Assembly (NCBI RefSeq): GCF_002112505.1
Contig: NZ_NEHW01000001.1
Coordinates: forward strand, 496,001 to 560,000
Source: Pseudomonas sp. R28(2017)
GTDB taxonomy: Bacteria > Pseudomonadota > Gammaproteobacteria > Pseudomonadales > Pseudomonadaceae
Reading direction: 5' to 3'
DNA length: 64,000 nucleotides
The notes under the pieces: generated by a model
Databases searched by the model: none
Seen by the model: only the letters and a program-made list of their open reading frames with translations
What the model was told of the DNA's origin: nothing
In this document: in pieces, positions 30,429-40,769 of the stretch
Position numbering within the stretch: position 1 is the first letter of the stretch
Layout of the letters: every line of letters begins with the position of its first letter
Program-made: the position numbers and the translations under genes

Positions 30429-31492
30429 CAATTGCCGGGGAACAGCTCCAGCTGCTCATGGGCCCCGCGCAGATCGCGCAGCCTCACCCCCACCCCCAGC
30501 AAGCGCACCGGCTTGCCACCCCGGGCAAACGCCTGGCGCAGCAACTGACGGTAGCTTTCCAGGTCCCTGCCCGCCCCCGCCTGCTCCATGGTCGTCTGGC
30601 TGAAGTCATGGAACTTGACCTTGACGAACGGTTTGTCCGGGCGGTAACTGCTGTCCATCCGGGCAATCCGCTCATTGAGGCTTTCGAGCAGTTCAGGCAA
30701 ACGTTCGAGGCAACTGGCCAGGTCTGGCAGGTCGTTGTCATAGGTGTTTTCAACGCTGACCGACTGCCGGCGGCTATCATTGTGAACCGCTCGCTCATCG
30801 ATCCCCCGCGCCAACCCCCACAGCCGCTCGCCAAAACTGCCGAATTCGCGCGCCAGCGCCAGCCGCGACCACTCTCGCAAGTCGAGACAGGTATCGATGC
30901 CCAGGCGGTTCAACTTGTCCGCAGTGACCTTGCCCACACCGTGCAGCTTGGCCACCGGCAAGGCCGCAACGAAGGCCTCGACCTGCTCCGGGGTAATCAC
31001 GAATATGCCATTGGGTTTACGCCAGTCGCTGGCGATCTTGGCCAGGAACTTGTTCGGCGCAACCCCCGCAGAGACCGTGATATGAAGCGTGCGGGCAACC
31101 CGCCGGCGAATGTCCTCGGCGATGCGAGTAGCGCTTCCGGCGTACCACTGGCTTTCACTGACATCCAGATACGCTTCATCCAGTGACAATGGCTCGATCA
31201 ACTCGGTGTAGTCACGAAAAATCGCATGAATCTCACGTGAAGCCTCCCGATAGGCCTCGAAGCGCGGCTTGACGATCTCCAGGTCGGGGCAAAGCTTGAG
31301 GGCATGCCGGGACGACATGGCTGAACGCACGCCATAGGCACGCGCCTCATAATTGCAGGTGGCGATCACCCCGCGACGATCCGGGGAACCGCCCACCGCC
31401 ATGGGGCGACCGGCCAGACGCGGGTCGTCACGCATCTCGATTGCGGCGTAAAAGCAATCGCAGTCGATATGGATGATCTTGCGCACGGACAT
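30428..31492 (-). CDS. dinB: DNA polymerase IV
   Basis: 354 residues. Y-family polymerase with catalytic acidic residues in HIDCDCFYAAIE (near residue 8) and SLDEAYLD (near 103), an HhH region (LHGVGKVTADKLNRLG), and a C-terminal beta-clamp-type tail ELFPGN-like (QLELFPGN). It performs error-prone bypass of damaged template. The ATG at 31492 (MSVRKIIHID) is preferred to an upstream in-frame ATG. A perfect LexA box lies 16 bases upstream, so it is SOS-induced. Confidence 0.97.
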   Translation of the reverse strand: MSVRKIIHIDCDCFYAAIEMRDDPRLAGRPMAVGGSPDRRGVIATCNYEARAYGVRSAMSSRHALKLCPDLEIVKPRFEAYREASREIHAIFRDYTELIEPLSLDEAYLDVSESQWYAGSATRIAEDIRRRVARTLHITVSAGVAPNKFLAKIASDWRKPNGIFVITPEQVEAFVAALPVAKLHGVGKVTADKLNRLGIDTCLDLREWSRLALAREFGSFGERLWGLARGIDERAVHNDSRRQSVSVENTYDNDLPDLASCLERLPELLESLNERIARMDSSYRPDKPFVKVKFHDFSQTTMEQAGAGRDLESYRQLLRQAFARGGKPVRLLGVGVRLRDLRGAHEQLELFPGN

Positions 31493-31507
31493 TGATGACG
31501 GCCACCA

Positions 31508-31523
31508 CTGTAAATTCATACAG
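31508..31523 (-). promoter_or_regulatory. LexA (SOS) box of dinB
   Basis: CTGTAAATTCATACAG is a perfect CTGT-N8-ACAG palindrome, located immediately upstream of the dinB start. Confidence 0.92.
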
Positions 31524-31654
31524 ATAGTAGCGCATGCTACCGGCTCTGAGACAGCCTGCTTCGATCATCGGCTTGCAAGCCCCGTGGCGCCTGAGCCGCA
31601 GCCCAGGCTTAGACGCTAAGGGATTGAACGAAAAAGGGTTTTTCACGATACCGC

Positions 31655-31682
31655 TTGACACGGGCAAGAAAACCCGTAGAAT
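31655..31682 (+). promoter_or_regulatory. Promoter of tRNA-fMet copy 1
   Basis: TTGACA (31655-31660), 16-base spacer, TAGAAT (31677-31682), ending 13 bases before the tRNA. The spacer differs from copies 2 and 3 (CGGGCAAGAAAACCCG). Confidence 0.85.
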
Positions 31683-31695
31683 TCGATCTCACAGG

Positions 31696-31772
<77 letters not shown>

Positions 31773-31780
31773 GATTCGAG

Positions 31781-31815
31781 AAAAGGCCACTGTTAACGCA
31801 GTGGCCTTTTTCTTT
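31781..31815 (+). terminator. Terminator of tRNA-fMet copy 1
   Basis: AAAAGGCCACTG / CAGTGGCCTTTT stem with TTAACG loop and following T-run. Confidence 0.92.
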
Positions 31816-31869
31816 TGCCCCGGTTTTTAGTCGGCATAAGAAAAATCAAGCGAAATCAACAAGTAGCGC

Positions 31870-31897
31870 TTGACACTCACAGCTTACGCTGTAGAAT
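31870..31897 (+). promoter_or_regulatory. Promoter of tRNA-fMet copy 2
   Basis: TTGACA (31870-31875), 16-base spacer, TAGAAT (31892-31897). Confidence 0.88.
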
Positions 31898-31910
31898 TCG
31901 ATCCCACAGG

Positions 31911-31987
<77 letters not shown>

Positions 31988-31995
31988 GATTCGAG

Positions 31996-32030
31996 AAAAG
32001 GCCACTGTTAACGCAGTGGCCTTTTTCTTT
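31996..32030 (+). terminator. Terminator of tRNA-fMet copy 2
   Basis: Identical to the terminator of copy 1. Confidence 0.92.
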
Positions 32031-32084
32031 TGCCCCGGTTTTTAGTCGGCATAAGAAAAATCAAGCGAAATCAACAAGTAGCGC

Positions 32085-32112
32085 TTGACACTCACAGCTT
32101 ACGCTGTAGAAT
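32085..32112 (+). promoter_or_regulatory. Promoter of tRNA-fMet copy 3
   Basis: TTGACA and TAGAAT with the same 16-base spacer as copy 2. Confidence 0.88.
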
Positions 32113-32125
32113 TCGATCCCACAGG

Positions 32126-32202
<77 letters not shown>

Positions 32203-32213
32203 TATTCGTCAGA

Positions 32214-32251
32214 ACAAACCCCGCCTGTGTAACAGCAGCGCGGGGTTTGTT
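32214..32251 (+). terminator. Terminator of tRNA-fMet copy 3
   Basis: ACAAACCCCGC / GCGGGGTTTGT, unrelated in sequence to the first two terminators. The rest of 32252-32450 is a non-coding leader before mprF. Confidence 0.9.
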
Positions 32252-32450
32252 GCATTTCGTCGCCTGAAAAATCCCTCTGCTTCAGCCAAACCTGCTCATT
32301 TGAGGTCTCGGCTGGAGCATGAACTATCTTTAACGCTGCCGGACGACTGAAAGTAACGTTGCCCGGAGTAATATCTGGATACGTTTACCAAAGGGACTTT
32401 CACTTGGCCGCAGCTCTTCCCCTCCTCGCGCAACCGGCACGAGGCAATTC

Positions 32451-35093
32451 ATGACATCGCACACCCCTGAACCCCAGGTGCCACTCGCCTCGGCACTGCC
32501 GACTGCTGCCCAGCGCCTGCCTTGGCTGGAGCGGATGAGCCGCTACCGTCAGCCGATTGGCCTGGCCGTGACCTTGCTGCTGTTCGCCATGGCGCTGATC
32601 GCCTGTCGGCACCTGTTGAGCGAACTGGACATCTACGCCCTGCACGATGCCATGCTCGACGTACCGGCGCAGGCACTGATCGGTGCCTTGCTGGCGACAG
32701 TGGCAGGGTTCGTGATCCTGCTGGGCTACGAGTGGTCGGCCAGCCGTTACGCTGCCGTCAAGCTGCCCCCACGGACCTTGGTCATGGGCGGCTTCAGCGC
32801 CTTTGCCATTGGCAACGCGATCGGCCTCTCGATGCTCTCGGGTGGCTCGGTGCGCTACCGCCTGTATGCACGCCAAGGCCTGGGGGCCGCCGAAGTCGCG
32901 CGCATGACCGTGTTTGCCAGCCTGTCGCTGGGTTGCGCGCTGCCACCGCTGGCGGCACTGGCCACCTTGAGCAACCTGCCGGCAGCGGCAGCAGCCCTGC
33001 GCTTGCCTGCGCCGGTGCTGGCCGTTATCGCCATTGCCGTGCTGGCGATTACCGCCGCGCTGGTGATCGGGCTGTATCGCCGTCGCCTGCCGGAACAACC
33101 GCTGGCCGACAATCTGTTGGTGCAGCTGGGCCGTCGCACCCTGCGCCTGCCCGGTGGCCGCCTGGCAGCCCTGCAATTGCTGATCACTGCACTGGACGTG
33201 GCTGCGGCTGCCACCGTGCTCTACCTGCTGTTGCCGGAGGCCCCGCCCTTCGGCGCCTTTGTGCTGGTCTACCTGCTGGCCCTGGCCGCTGGCGTGCTCA
33301 GCCATGTGCCGGGTGGCGTCGGGGTGTTCGAAGCGATCCTGCTGGCGGCCTTTGCCGACCAGCTCGGCGCTGCGCCACTGGCCGCCGCCCTGTTGCTGTA
33401 CCGGCTGATCTACGTGGTGCTGCCACTGCTGCTGGCCTGCGTTCTGTTGCTGGCCAACGAAGCACGCCGCCTGCTGTTCGCCCAGCAAGCCATCAAGGCA
33501 GCGTCGGGCCTGGGCGCGCCGATCCTGGCGATTCTGGTGTTCCTCTCGGGTGTGGTGCTGCTGTTCTCCGGCGCTACGCCTGAAATCGACACGCGCCTGG
33601 AACACATGGGCTTCCTCGTACCCCACCGGCTGATCGATGCCTCGCACTTCGGCGCCAGCCTGATTGGCGTGCTCTGCCTGCTGTTGGCACAGGGCCTGCG
33701 CCGGCGCCTGTCGGCGGCCTGGCTACTGACCACTGTGTTGCTGCTGGTCGGCGCGCTGCTGTCGATTCTCAAAGGCTTCGACTGGGAAGAAGCCAGCCTG
33801 CTGACCCTGACCGCCGCGCTGCTGGCCATCTTCCGCCGCTCGTTCTACCGGCCGAGCCGGCTGCTCGAGCTGCCGTTCTCGCCGGTGTACCTGGTGGCCA
33901 GCGCCTGCGTGGTCGGCGCTTCGGTGTGGCTGCTGCTGTTCGCCTACCAGGATGTGCCCTATACCCACAAGCTGTGGTGGCAGTTCACCCTCGACGCCGA
34001 TGCCCCGCGCGGCCTGCGCGCAGCATTGGGCAGCGCGGTGCTGCTGGTGATCGTCGCCCTGACCTGGCTGCTGCGCACCGCCCGCCCGGTCATTCACCTG
34101 CCCGACGACACCGAGCTGCAGCGCGCCAACCGTATCCTGCTGAGCTCCGACCAGCCCGACGGTGGCCTGGCACTGACCGGCGACAAGGCGTTGCTGTTCC
34201 ACCCCAACGACAATGCCTTCCTCATGTATGCCCGCCGCGGCCGCAGCCTGGTGGCCCTGTACGACCCGATCGGCCCGGCCCAGGAGCGCGCCGAGATGAT
34301 CTGGCAGTTCCGCGACCTGTGCGACCTGCACCACGCCCGCCCGGTGTTCTACCAGGTGCGCGCGGAGAACCTGCCGTTCTACATGGATATCGGCCTGACT
34401 GCCCTGAAGCTGGGCGAAGAAGCGCGGGTCGACCTGCGCCGTTTCGACCTCGAAGCCAAGGGCAAGGAAATGAAGGACCTGCGCTACACCTGGAACCGCG
34501 GCGGCCGGGATGGCCTGAGCCTGGAGATCCACGAACCTGGCCAGGCCCCGCTGGCCGAGCTCAAGGAAATCTCCGACGCCTGGCTCGGCGGCAAGAACGT
34601 GCGGGAGAAGGGCTTCTCGCTGGGGCGCTTCAGCCCCGAGTACCTGCAGCACTTCCGTATCGCCCTGATTCGTTTCCAGGGCCGGCCGGTGGCCTTCGCC
34701 AACCTGCTGGAAACCCACAGCAACGAACTGGCCAGCCTCGACCTGATGCGCGCTCACCCCGAGGCGCCGAAGCTGACCATGGAATTCATGATGATCGGCT
34801 TGATCCTGCATTACAAAAGCCATGACTACGGCCGCTTCAGCCTGGGCATGGTCCCGCTTTCCGGCCTGCAGCCACGGCGCGGCGCACCCTTGACCCAGCG
34901 CCTGGGTTCGATGGTGTTCCGCCGTGGCGAGCAGCTCTACAACTTCCAGGGCCTGCGGCGCTTCAAGGACAAGTTCCAGCCGGACTGGGAACCTCGTTAC
35001 ATGGCCGTGCCGGCCGGGCTCGACCCGCTGGTGGCACTGGCCGATACTGCCGCCCTGATTGCTGGCGGCCTGACTGGATTGGTGAAACGTTGA
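32451..35093 (+). CDS. mprF: MprF-type aminoacyl-phosphatidylglycerol synthase and flippase
   Basis: 880 residues. About 14 membrane helices fill residues 35-545 (flippase part), and the C-terminal ~330 residues are the cytosolic DUF2156/GNAT-like transferase domain. MprF moves an amino acid from aminoacyl-tRNA to phosphatidylglycerol, reducing negative surface charge. P. aeruginosa PA0920 (about 880 aa) makes alanyl-phosphatidylglycerol, and the following gene matches its hydrolase, so alanine is the likely residue. GAGG precedes the ATG by six bases. The stop overlaps the next start. Confidence 0.94.
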   Translation: MTSHTPEPQVPLASALPTAAQRLPWLERMSRYRQPIGLAVTLLLFAMALIACRHLLSELDIYALHDAMLDVPAQALIGALLATVAGFVILLGYEWSASRYAAVKLPPRTLVMGGFSAFAIGNAIGLSMLSGGSVRYRLYARQGLGAAEVARMTVFASLSLGCALPPLAALATLSNLPAAAAALRLPAPVLAVIAIAVLAITAALVIGLYRRRLPEQPLADNLLVQLGRRTLRLPGGRLAALQLLITALDVAAAATVLYLLLPEAPPFGAFVLVYLLALAAGVLSHVPGGVGVFEAILLAAFADQLGAAPLAAALLLYRLIYVVLPLLLACVLLLANEARRLLFAQQAIKAASGLGAPILAILVFLSGVVLLFSGATPEIDTRLEHMGFLVPHRLIDASHFGASLIGVLCLLLAQGLRRRLSAAWLLTTVLLLVGALLSILKGFDWEEASLLTLTAALLAIFRRSFYRPSRLLELPFSPVYLVASACVVGASVWLLLFAYQDVPYTHKLWWQFTLDADAPRGLRAALGSAVLLVIVALTWLLRTARPVIHLPDDTELQRANRILLSSDQPDGGLALTGDKALLFHPNDNAFLMYARRGRSLVALYDPIGPAQERAEMIWQFRDLCDLHHARPVFYQVRAENLPFYMDIGLTALKLGEEARVDLRRFDLEAKGKEMKDLRYTWNRGGRDGLSLEIHEPGQAPLAELKEISDAWLGGKNVREKGFSLGRFSPEYLQHFRIALIRFQGRPVAFANLLETHSNELASLDLMRAHPEAPKLTMEFMMIGLILHYKSHDYGRFSLGMVPLSGLQPRRGAPLTQRLGSMVFRRGEQLYNFQGLRRFKDKFQPDWEPRYMAVPAGLDPLVALADTAALIAGGLTGLVKR

Positions 35094-36385
35094 TGATCCG
35101 ACGCTATTGGCTGTACGTACTGATTCCCCTGTTGCTGGCCGCCCTGGCCGGCGCTGCGGGCTTTTGGCTGTGGACCCGCCCTGCCCCCGAGGCACGGCTG
35201 GAACAACTGACCCTCAATGACACCAGCGTCGTCCGCGTCACCCCGGGCGTGCATGCCAAGGCGCGCGTCGCCATCGGCGTGCCTCAGGACCAGGCCCTGA
35301 CCGACAAGCAGCTGCTGGACCTGAGCCAGGCCGCCGAGGCACAACTGGTCCAGGTGATTCTGCCGCCGAACGACTGCGCCAAGCAGCAACAGGCCCTGGA
35401 TCAGGCGCTGACCCAGCTGTCCGGCAAACCGACCCTGGTCGCCGGCATCGGCCCAGGTGCAGCCCAGGCGTGGCGCTGGCTGGCCACCCAGACTGACGAC
35501 AAGGCACGGGCCATCTCGGTCGACTTCACCCTGGAGCAGCCAGGCTGCAAGGTCGAACTGCCGAAATCGGCCGCCCACGGCCACTGGAACGTCGCCTGGA
35601 ACGACAACCCGGACGACGCCAGTGCCGCCTTCGTGCGCGACCAGGCCAACGCCGAGACCAGCATCAGCGACTATGACATCCACCTGCCCCAGGTGCTCAA
35701 GGCCCAACTGACCCAGGCCCTGGTCGGTCGCGACGGCAACGCCCTGGCCATCCCGGTGGTGGAAGTGCCGGCCGGACAGACCACAGACACCGTCACCCTG
35801 TTCCTGTCCGGTGATGGTGGCTGGCGCGACCTGGACCGCGACGTGGCCGGTGAAATGGCCAAGCTCGGCTACCCGGTGGTTGGTATCGACACCCTGCGCT
35901 ACTACTGGCAGCACAAGACTCCGGAGCAAAGTGCTGCCGACCTGTCGGAGCTGATGCAGCACTACCGCCAGAAGTGGGGCACCAAGCGTTTCGTGCTGAC
36001 CGGTTACTCGTTCGGCGCCGACGTGCTGCCGGCCATCTACAACCGCCTGCCGGCCGAAGACCAGCAGCGTATCGATGCGGTCGTGCTGCTGGCCTTCGCC
36101 CGCAGCGGCAGCTTCGAGATCGAAGTCGAAGGCTGGCTGGGCAAGGAAGGCCAGGAAGCGCCTACCGGGCCGGAAATGGCCAGGCTGCCGGCATCCAAGG
36201 TGGTCTGCGTGTACGGTGTGGAAGAAACCGACGAGAGCGGTTGCACCGACAAGACGGCGGTGGGTGAGCGCATGAAGCTGCCTGGTGGTCACCACTTCGA
36301 CGAGAACTATCCGGCGCTGGCCAAGCGCCTGATCGACGAGATCGAAACCCGCCAGGGCAAGTCCAGCGTCGCTGCACAGAACTGA
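35093..36385 (+). CDS. acvB: AcvB/VirJ-family alanyl-phosphatidylglycerol hydrolase
   Basis: 430 residues. An N-terminal membrane anchor (about 4-25, YWLYVLIPLLLAALAGAAG) precedes a periplasmic alpha/beta-hydrolase region with FLSGDGGWRDLD, the nucleophile elbow GYSFGAD and a C-terminal GGHHFDENY histidine. P. aeruginosa PA0919, adjacent to PA0920, is a hydrolase that breaks down alanyl-phosphatidylglycerol. The start ATG overlaps the mprF stop by one base (TGATG), so synthesis and removal enzymes are coupled. Confidence 0.9.
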   Translation: MIRRYWLYVLIPLLLAALAGAAGFWLWTRPAPEARLEQLTLNDTSVVRVTPGVHAKARVAIGVPQDQALTDKQLLDLSQAAEAQLVQVILPPNDCAKQQQALDQALTQLSGKPTLVAGIGPGAAQAWRWLATQTDDKARAISVDFTLEQPGCKVELPKSAAHGHWNVAWNDNPDDASAAFVRDQANAETSISDYDIHLPQVLKAQLTQALVGRDGNALAIPVVEVPAGQTTDTVTLFLSGDGGWRDLDRDVAGEMAKLGYPVVGIDTLRYYWQHKTPEQSAADLSELMQHYRQKWGTKRFVLTGYSFGADVLPAIYNRLPAEDQQRIDAVVLLAFARSGSFEIEVEGWLGKEGQEAPTGPEMARLPASKVVCVYGVEETDESGCTDKTAVGERMKLPGGHHFDENYPALAKRLIDEIETRQGKSSVAAQN

Positions 36386-36391
36386 AAATGA

Positions 36392-36417
36392 CCGGGGCCG
36401 CTTTGCGGCCCCGGCAA
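36392..36417. terminator. Bidirectional terminator (acvB / kup)
   Basis: CCGGGGCCG / CGGCCCCGG hairpin with CTTTG-type loop between the convergent acvB and kup genes. Confidence 0.75.
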
Positions 36418-36418
36418 C

Positions 36419-38329
36419 TCAAATTTCGACCTGGGTCCCCAGCTCGATCACCCGGTTCAACGGCAGGTTGAAGAAACGCAGGTTCCCGTTGGCATTCTTT
36501 AGCAGGAACGCGAACAGGTTACCCCGCCAGCGCGACATCCCCTCCAGACGTGATGCAATCACCGTTTCCCGGCTGAGGAAGTAGGTGGTACGCATCGGGC
36601 TGAAATCCAGTTCGTCCAGGTGGCACAGCTTCAAGGCTGCCGGCACGTCCGGTTCGTCCATGAAGCCAAAGTGCAGCAGCACCCGGAAGAAGCCATCGCC
36701 ATAGGCCTCGACCTCGAATCGCTCTTGTTCAGGCACCCGTGGGCGGTCTTCACTGACCACCGTCAGCAGCACCACCTGGCTGTGCAGCACCTGGTTGTGC
36801 AGCATGTTGTGCAGCAGCGCATGGGGCACCGCATCTGCCCGCGCCGTCAAGAACACCGCCGTGCCTTCGACCCGATGCGGTGGCTGCACGCGGATGCTGC
36901 TGATGAACACCGGCAGCGGCAGCCCGCCTTCATCGATACGCTCCACCAGGATCTGCTTGCCGCGCTTCCAGGTGCTCATCAGCAGGTACAGCACGCCGCC
37001 TGCCAGCACCGGGAAGGCACCGCCCTGGACGATCTTCGGCACGTTGGCGGCGAAGAACAGCCCATCGACGAAGAGGAAGCCAACCAGGATAGGTACCGCC
37101 AGCACCGGTGGCCATTTCCACAGCAGCAGCATCACCGCCGACACCAGGATGGTGGTCATCAGCATGGTCCCGGTCACCGCCACGCCGTAAGCCGCCGCCA
37201 GGGCGCCAGAGGATTCGAAGCCGATCACCAGCAACACCACGCCGACCATCAAGGTCCAGTTCACCGCACCGATGTAGATCTGCCCCTGCTCGTCGCTGGA
37301 GGTGTGCTGGATCTGCATGCGCGGGATATAGCCCAGCTGGATGGCCTGGCGGGTCAGGGAGAAGGCCCCGGAGATCACCGCCTGCGAGGCGATCACCGTG
37401 GCCATGGTCGCCAGCCCGACCATGGGCAGCAAGGCCCAGCCTGGCGCCAGCAGGTAGAACGGGTTACGGGCGGCTTCGGGGTTCTGCAGCAATATCGCAC
37501 CCTGGCCGAAGTAATTGAGCACCAGTGCCGGCAGCACCAGGGCGAACCAGGCACGGGCGATCGGTTTGCGCCCGAAATGCCCCATGTCGGCATACAGCGC
37601 CTCGGCACCGGTCAACGCCAGTACCACGGCGCCGAGAATCGCCACGCCCATGCCGGGGTGGACGATGAAGAAGTTCACCGCCCAGCCCGGGTTGAACGCC
37701 TTGAGCACTTCCGGGCTCTGGGAAATGCCATGGGCGCCCAACGCGGCAAGCGCGAGGAACCAGACCACCATGATCGGGCCGAACAGCTTGCCGATCTTGT
37801 CGGTGCCGTGCTTCTGCACCAGGAACAAGGCCACCAGCACCACCAGTGAAATGGGCACCACCCAGTGGTCGATACCGTCGAAGGCCAGGCCCATGCCCTC
37901 CACGGCGGACAGCACCGACACCGCCGGGGTGATCATGCTGTCACCATAGAACAGCGAGGCGCCGATCAGGCCGCAGACCACCATCAGCGTGCGCAGGCGC
38001 GGATAGGCCGCCGTGGCCCGTCGCGCCAGTGCGGTCAATGCCATGGTGCCGCCCTCGCCCTGGTTGTCGGCGCGCAGGATGAACATCACATACTTGAACG
38101 ACACCACCCACAGCAGCGACCAGAGGATCAGCGAGAGGATCCCCAGCACGCCATCATGGTTGACCGGCACCCCGTAACCGCCGGTAAAGACTTCTTTCAG
38201 GGTATACAAGGGGCTGGTACCGATATCGCCATAGACCACCCCGACCGCTGCCACGAGCAGGCCCAGCGACCGTGTCGCGCCCTGCTTCCCCGCGTGCCCG
38301 CCTTCGGCGTGACTGCTTGCCTGAACCAT
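36419..38329 (-). CDS. kup: Kup-type potassium transporter
   Basis: 636 residues. A HAK/KUP/KT potassium-proton symporter with about 12 helices: [16 protein letters not shown] near the start, [32 protein letters not shown] and [11 protein letters not shown]. The C-terminal ~160 residues are cytosolic. The ATG at 38329 ([11 protein letters not shown]) has GGGAG six bases upstream and was chosen over a start 14 codons earlier. Single gene. Confidence 0.96.
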   Translation of the reverse strand: MVQASSHAEGGHAGKQGATRSLGLLVAAVGVVYGDIGTSPLYTLKEVFTGGYGVPVNHDGVLGILSLILWSLLWVVSFKYVMFILRADNQGEGGTMALTALARRATAAYPRLRTLMVVCGLIGASLFYGDSMITPAVSVLSAVEGMGLAFDGIDHWVVPISLVVLVALFLVQKHGTDKIGKLFGPIMVVWFLALAALGAHGISQSPEVLKAFNPGWAVNFFIVHPGMGVAILGAVVLALTGAEALYADMGHFGRKPIARAWFALVLPALVLNYFGQGAILLQNPEAARNPFYLLAPGWALLPMVGLATMATVIASQAVISGAFSLTRQAIQLGYIPRMQIQHTSSDEQGQIYIGAVNWTLMVGVVLLVIGFESSGALAAAYGVAVTGTMLMTTILVSAVMLLLWKWPPVLAVPILVGFLFVDGLFFAANVPKIVQGGAFPVLAGGVLYLLMSTWKRGKQILVERIDEGGLPLPVFISSIRVQPPHRVEGTAVFLTARADAVPHALLHNMLHNQVLHSQVVLLTVVSEDRPRVPEQERFEVEAYGDGFFRVLLHFGFMDEPDVPAALKLCHLDELDFSPMRTTYFLSRETVIASRLEGMSRWRGNLFAFLLKNANGNLRFFNLPLNRVIELGTQVEI

Positions 38330-38563
38330 CGAACACTCCCGCAGATGGCCTTGAAGGCCGGTAGAATTCACTCCTGCGCCTGGGGCACGAGTGGCCCCGG
38401 CGCAATGGCGCGAAGCATAGCGCAGCGTTCGTCGCTTTTCTGCTGGTCAAGCGACCTTGCGCTCGCTAGAATTGCGCACTTTTTGATCAGAGGCGCCGCA
38501 AGCGCCCGTCAAGATCGCCCCCGGCTGCGCCAGGGCGAACTGCATTCAATACCGAGGTTAGTC

Positions 38564-39895
38564 ATGTCCACCACTCCCGCCACCCCCAAGGTTGGTTTCG
38601 TCAGCCTGGGTTGCCCCAAGGCCCTGGTCGATTCCGAGCGCATCCTGACCCAGCTGCGCATGGAAGGCTATGAAGTCGTGCCCACCTACGAGGATGCCGA
38701 TGTGGTGGTGGTCAACACCTGCGGCTTCATCGACAGCGCCAAGGCCGAGTCGCTGGAAGTGATCGGTGAAGCGATCAAGGAAAACGGCAAGGTCATCGTC
38801 ACCGGCTGCATGGGTGTCGAAGAAGGCACCATCCGTGACGTGCACCCGAGCGTGCTGTCGGTGACCGGCCCGCAGCAGTACGAGCAGGTGGTCAACGCCG
38901 TGCACGAAGTGGTGCCGCCACGCCAGGACCACAACCCACTGATCGACCTGGTGCCGCCGCAGGGTGTCAAGCTGACCCCGCGCCACTACGCCTACCTGAA
39001 GATTTCCGAAGGCTGCAACCACAGCTGCAGCTTCTGCATCATCCCGTCGATGCGCGGCAAGCTGGTCAGCCGCCCGGTCGGCGAAGTGCTGAGCGAAGCC
39101 GAGCGCCTGGTCAAGGCCGGCGTCAAGGAGATCCTGGTGATCTCCCAGGACACCAGCGCCTATGGCGTCGACGTCAAGTACAAGACCGACTTCTGGAACG
39201 GCCGCCCGGTCAAGACCCGCATGCTCGAGCTGTGTGAAGCGCTGAGCAGCCTGGGTGCCTGGGTGCGCCTGCACTACGTCTACCCGTACCCGAACGTCGA
39301 CGACGTGATCCCGCTGATGGCCGCCGGCAAGATCCTGCCGTACCTGGACATCCCGTTCCAGCACGCCAGCCCCAAGGTGCTCAAGTCGATGAAGCGCCCG
39401 GCCTTCGAAGACCGCACCCTGGCACGCATCAAGAACTGGCGCGAGCAATGCCCTGAGCTGGTGATCCGCTCGACCTTCATCGTCGGCTTCCCTGGCGAGA
39501 CCGAGGAAGACTTCCAGTACCTGCTGGACTGGCTCACCGAAGCCCAGCTCGATCGCGTCGGTTGCTTCCAGTACTCGCCGGTCGAAGGCGCCCCGGCCAA
39601 TGACCTGGGCCTGGACGAAGTGCCGGATGACGTCAAGCAGGACCGTTGGGACCGCTTCATGGCGCACCAGCAGGCCATCAGCGCCGCCCGCCTGCAGCTG
39701 CGCATCGGCAAGGAAATCGAAGTACTGATCGACGAAGTCGAGGAGCAGGGCTCGGTTGGCCGCAGCTTCTTCGATGCTCCGGAAATCGACGGCAGCGTGT
39801 TCATCGACGGTAACCACGGCTTCAAGCCAGGCGACAAAGTGCGTTGCCGCGTGGTGGATGCCGACGAATACGACATGTGGGCCGAGCCTGTTTAA
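38564..39895 (+). CDS. rimO: Ribosomal protein S12 methylthiotransferase RimO
   Basis: 443 residues. UPF0004 domain with cysteines in [18 protein letters not shown] and TGCMG, radical-SAM motif CNHSCSFC (near residue 150), and a C-terminal TRAM domain. RimO methylthiolates Asp88 of ribosomal protein S12. The reading frame is open far upstream but the ATG at 38564 gives the standard [19 protein letters not shown] start. Monocistronic with a strong terminator. Confidence 0.97.
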   Translation: MSTTPATPKVGFVSLGCPKALVDSERILTQLRMEGYEVVPTYEDADVVVVNTCGFIDSAKAESLEVIGEAIKENGKVIVTGCMGVEEGTIRDVHPSVLSVTGPQQYEQVVNAVHEVVPPRQDHNPLIDLVPPQGVKLTPRHYAYLKISEGCNHSCSFCIIPSMRGKLVSRPVGEVLSEAERLVKAGVKEILVISQDTSAYGVDVKYKTDFWNGRPVKTRMLELCEALSSLGAWVRLHYVYPYPNVDDVIPLMAAGKILPYLDIPFQHASPKVLKSMKRPAFEDRTLARIKNWREQCPELVIRSTFIVGFPGETEEDFQYLLDWLTEAQLDRVGCFQYSPVEGAPANDLGLDEVPDDVKQDRWDRFMAHQQAISAARLQLRIGKEIEVLIDEVEEQGSVGRSFFDAPEIDGSVFIDGNHGFKPGDKVRCRVVDADEYDMWAEPV

Positions 39896-39910
39896 AACAG
39901 CCGGTACATG

Positions 39911-39965
39911 AAAAAGCCCCTGCCGGGTATTCCCAATGAGGAAATAACCGGCAGGGGCTTTTTTG
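39911..39965. terminator. Long-stem terminator after rimO
   Basis: AAAAAGCCCCTGCCGG / CCGGCAGGGGCTTTTT with an extended partly paired loop, T-run on the plus strand and A-run on the minus strand. It can serve rimO and the convergent outer-membrane gene. Confidence 0.92.
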
Positions 39966-40715
39966 TCAGAAGGTGTGAAAGACCATCAATCCTGCTTCCC
40001 CATCGGGGCTGGCATCGGAAAAGCCCTTGACCGCATACAGTTGGACTTTCCATTCCCGGTTGAGCTTGTGGGTCAGGAACAGGGTCAGTTCCTGGATCTG
40101 CGACCCCGTCGAGACGACTTTTTGCCGCCAGTCGTAGGAGGCGCCCGCCGAGGTACCTTGCGCCACCGGAATGGCAAAGCCCAGGCTGGTAAAGATCGGG
40201 TCCCTGAAATCGCTGTCGGGCGGGTCGCCGAACTTCTTCCAGCCCAAGGTTGCGAAGCCGGTCACCGGGCCGAATGCCCTGGCGATATCAACCTGGCCGG
40301 TATAATCGTACTCACCCGTGCCCAGGCACTGCTTTTCATCGGCAGTGGGAAATTTGACCTTGCCGATGAGGTCCAGCATCAGGCCACCGTCACTGCCATC
40401 GAGCAGTGCATAAGCGGCGCTCGCAACCGTATCGCCCAGCCCGCTCTCCACCGCATGGCAGCCGCCGGGCAAGGGGTCACCGTTCGGGCCTACTTCAGGG
40501 TTGGTGATGCGTAGCCAGGGCACGGTGACTTTGTAAGTCATGGGGCCGGTTTCATACTTGCCGACCACGGGCACGTACCAGATCTCCGAAGTGGTCCCCG
40601 TGCCATAGTCGCCACTCGAATAGTCCATGCCAATGGAGGCGCTGAAGGTATCGGCCAGGGCCGACGAACTGGCGCAGGACAACAAACAGGCGAAAAGAGG
40701 GAGCGTGGGTCGCAT
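39966..40715 (-). CDS. Predicted outer-membrane beta-barrel protein (transporter-like)
   Basis: 249 residues. Signal peptide about 1-22 (ending ALA), then alternating beta strands rich in Gly, Tyr and Trp, ending in VFHTF with a terminal Phe as usual for outer-membrane barrels. It resembles the phenol/meta-pathway transporter-like barrel group. GAGG lies five bases before the ATG. Just downstream of the DUF6502-DUF5666 pair on the same strand with a 54-base gap, so it could be the last gene of that operon. Substrate unknown. Confidence 0.65.
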   Translation of the reverse strand: MRPTLPLFACLLSCASSSALADTFSASIGMDYSSGDYGTGTTSEIWYVPVVGKYETGPMTYKVTVPWLRITNPEVGPNGDPLPGGCHAVESGLGDTVASAAYALLDGSDGGLMLDLIGKVKFPTADEKQCLGTGEYDYTGQVDIARAFGPVTGFATLGWKKFGDPPDSDFRDPIFTSLGFAIPVAQGTSAGASYDWRQKVVSTGSQIQELTLFLTHKLNREWKVQLYAVKGFSDASPDGEAGLMVFHTF

Positions 40716-40769
40716 CTGCACCTCAATATTCCGTCGGGAAGTGTGATCGGACTTACCCAGCCTAGTTGC

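Noticed and set aside
36620..37849. 409-codon frame opposite kup
   Set aside because: Antisense shadow rich in His and Gln.
37865..38563. N-terminal extension of rimO
   Set aside because: The frame is open but runs into kup antisense sequence; the family start is at 38564.
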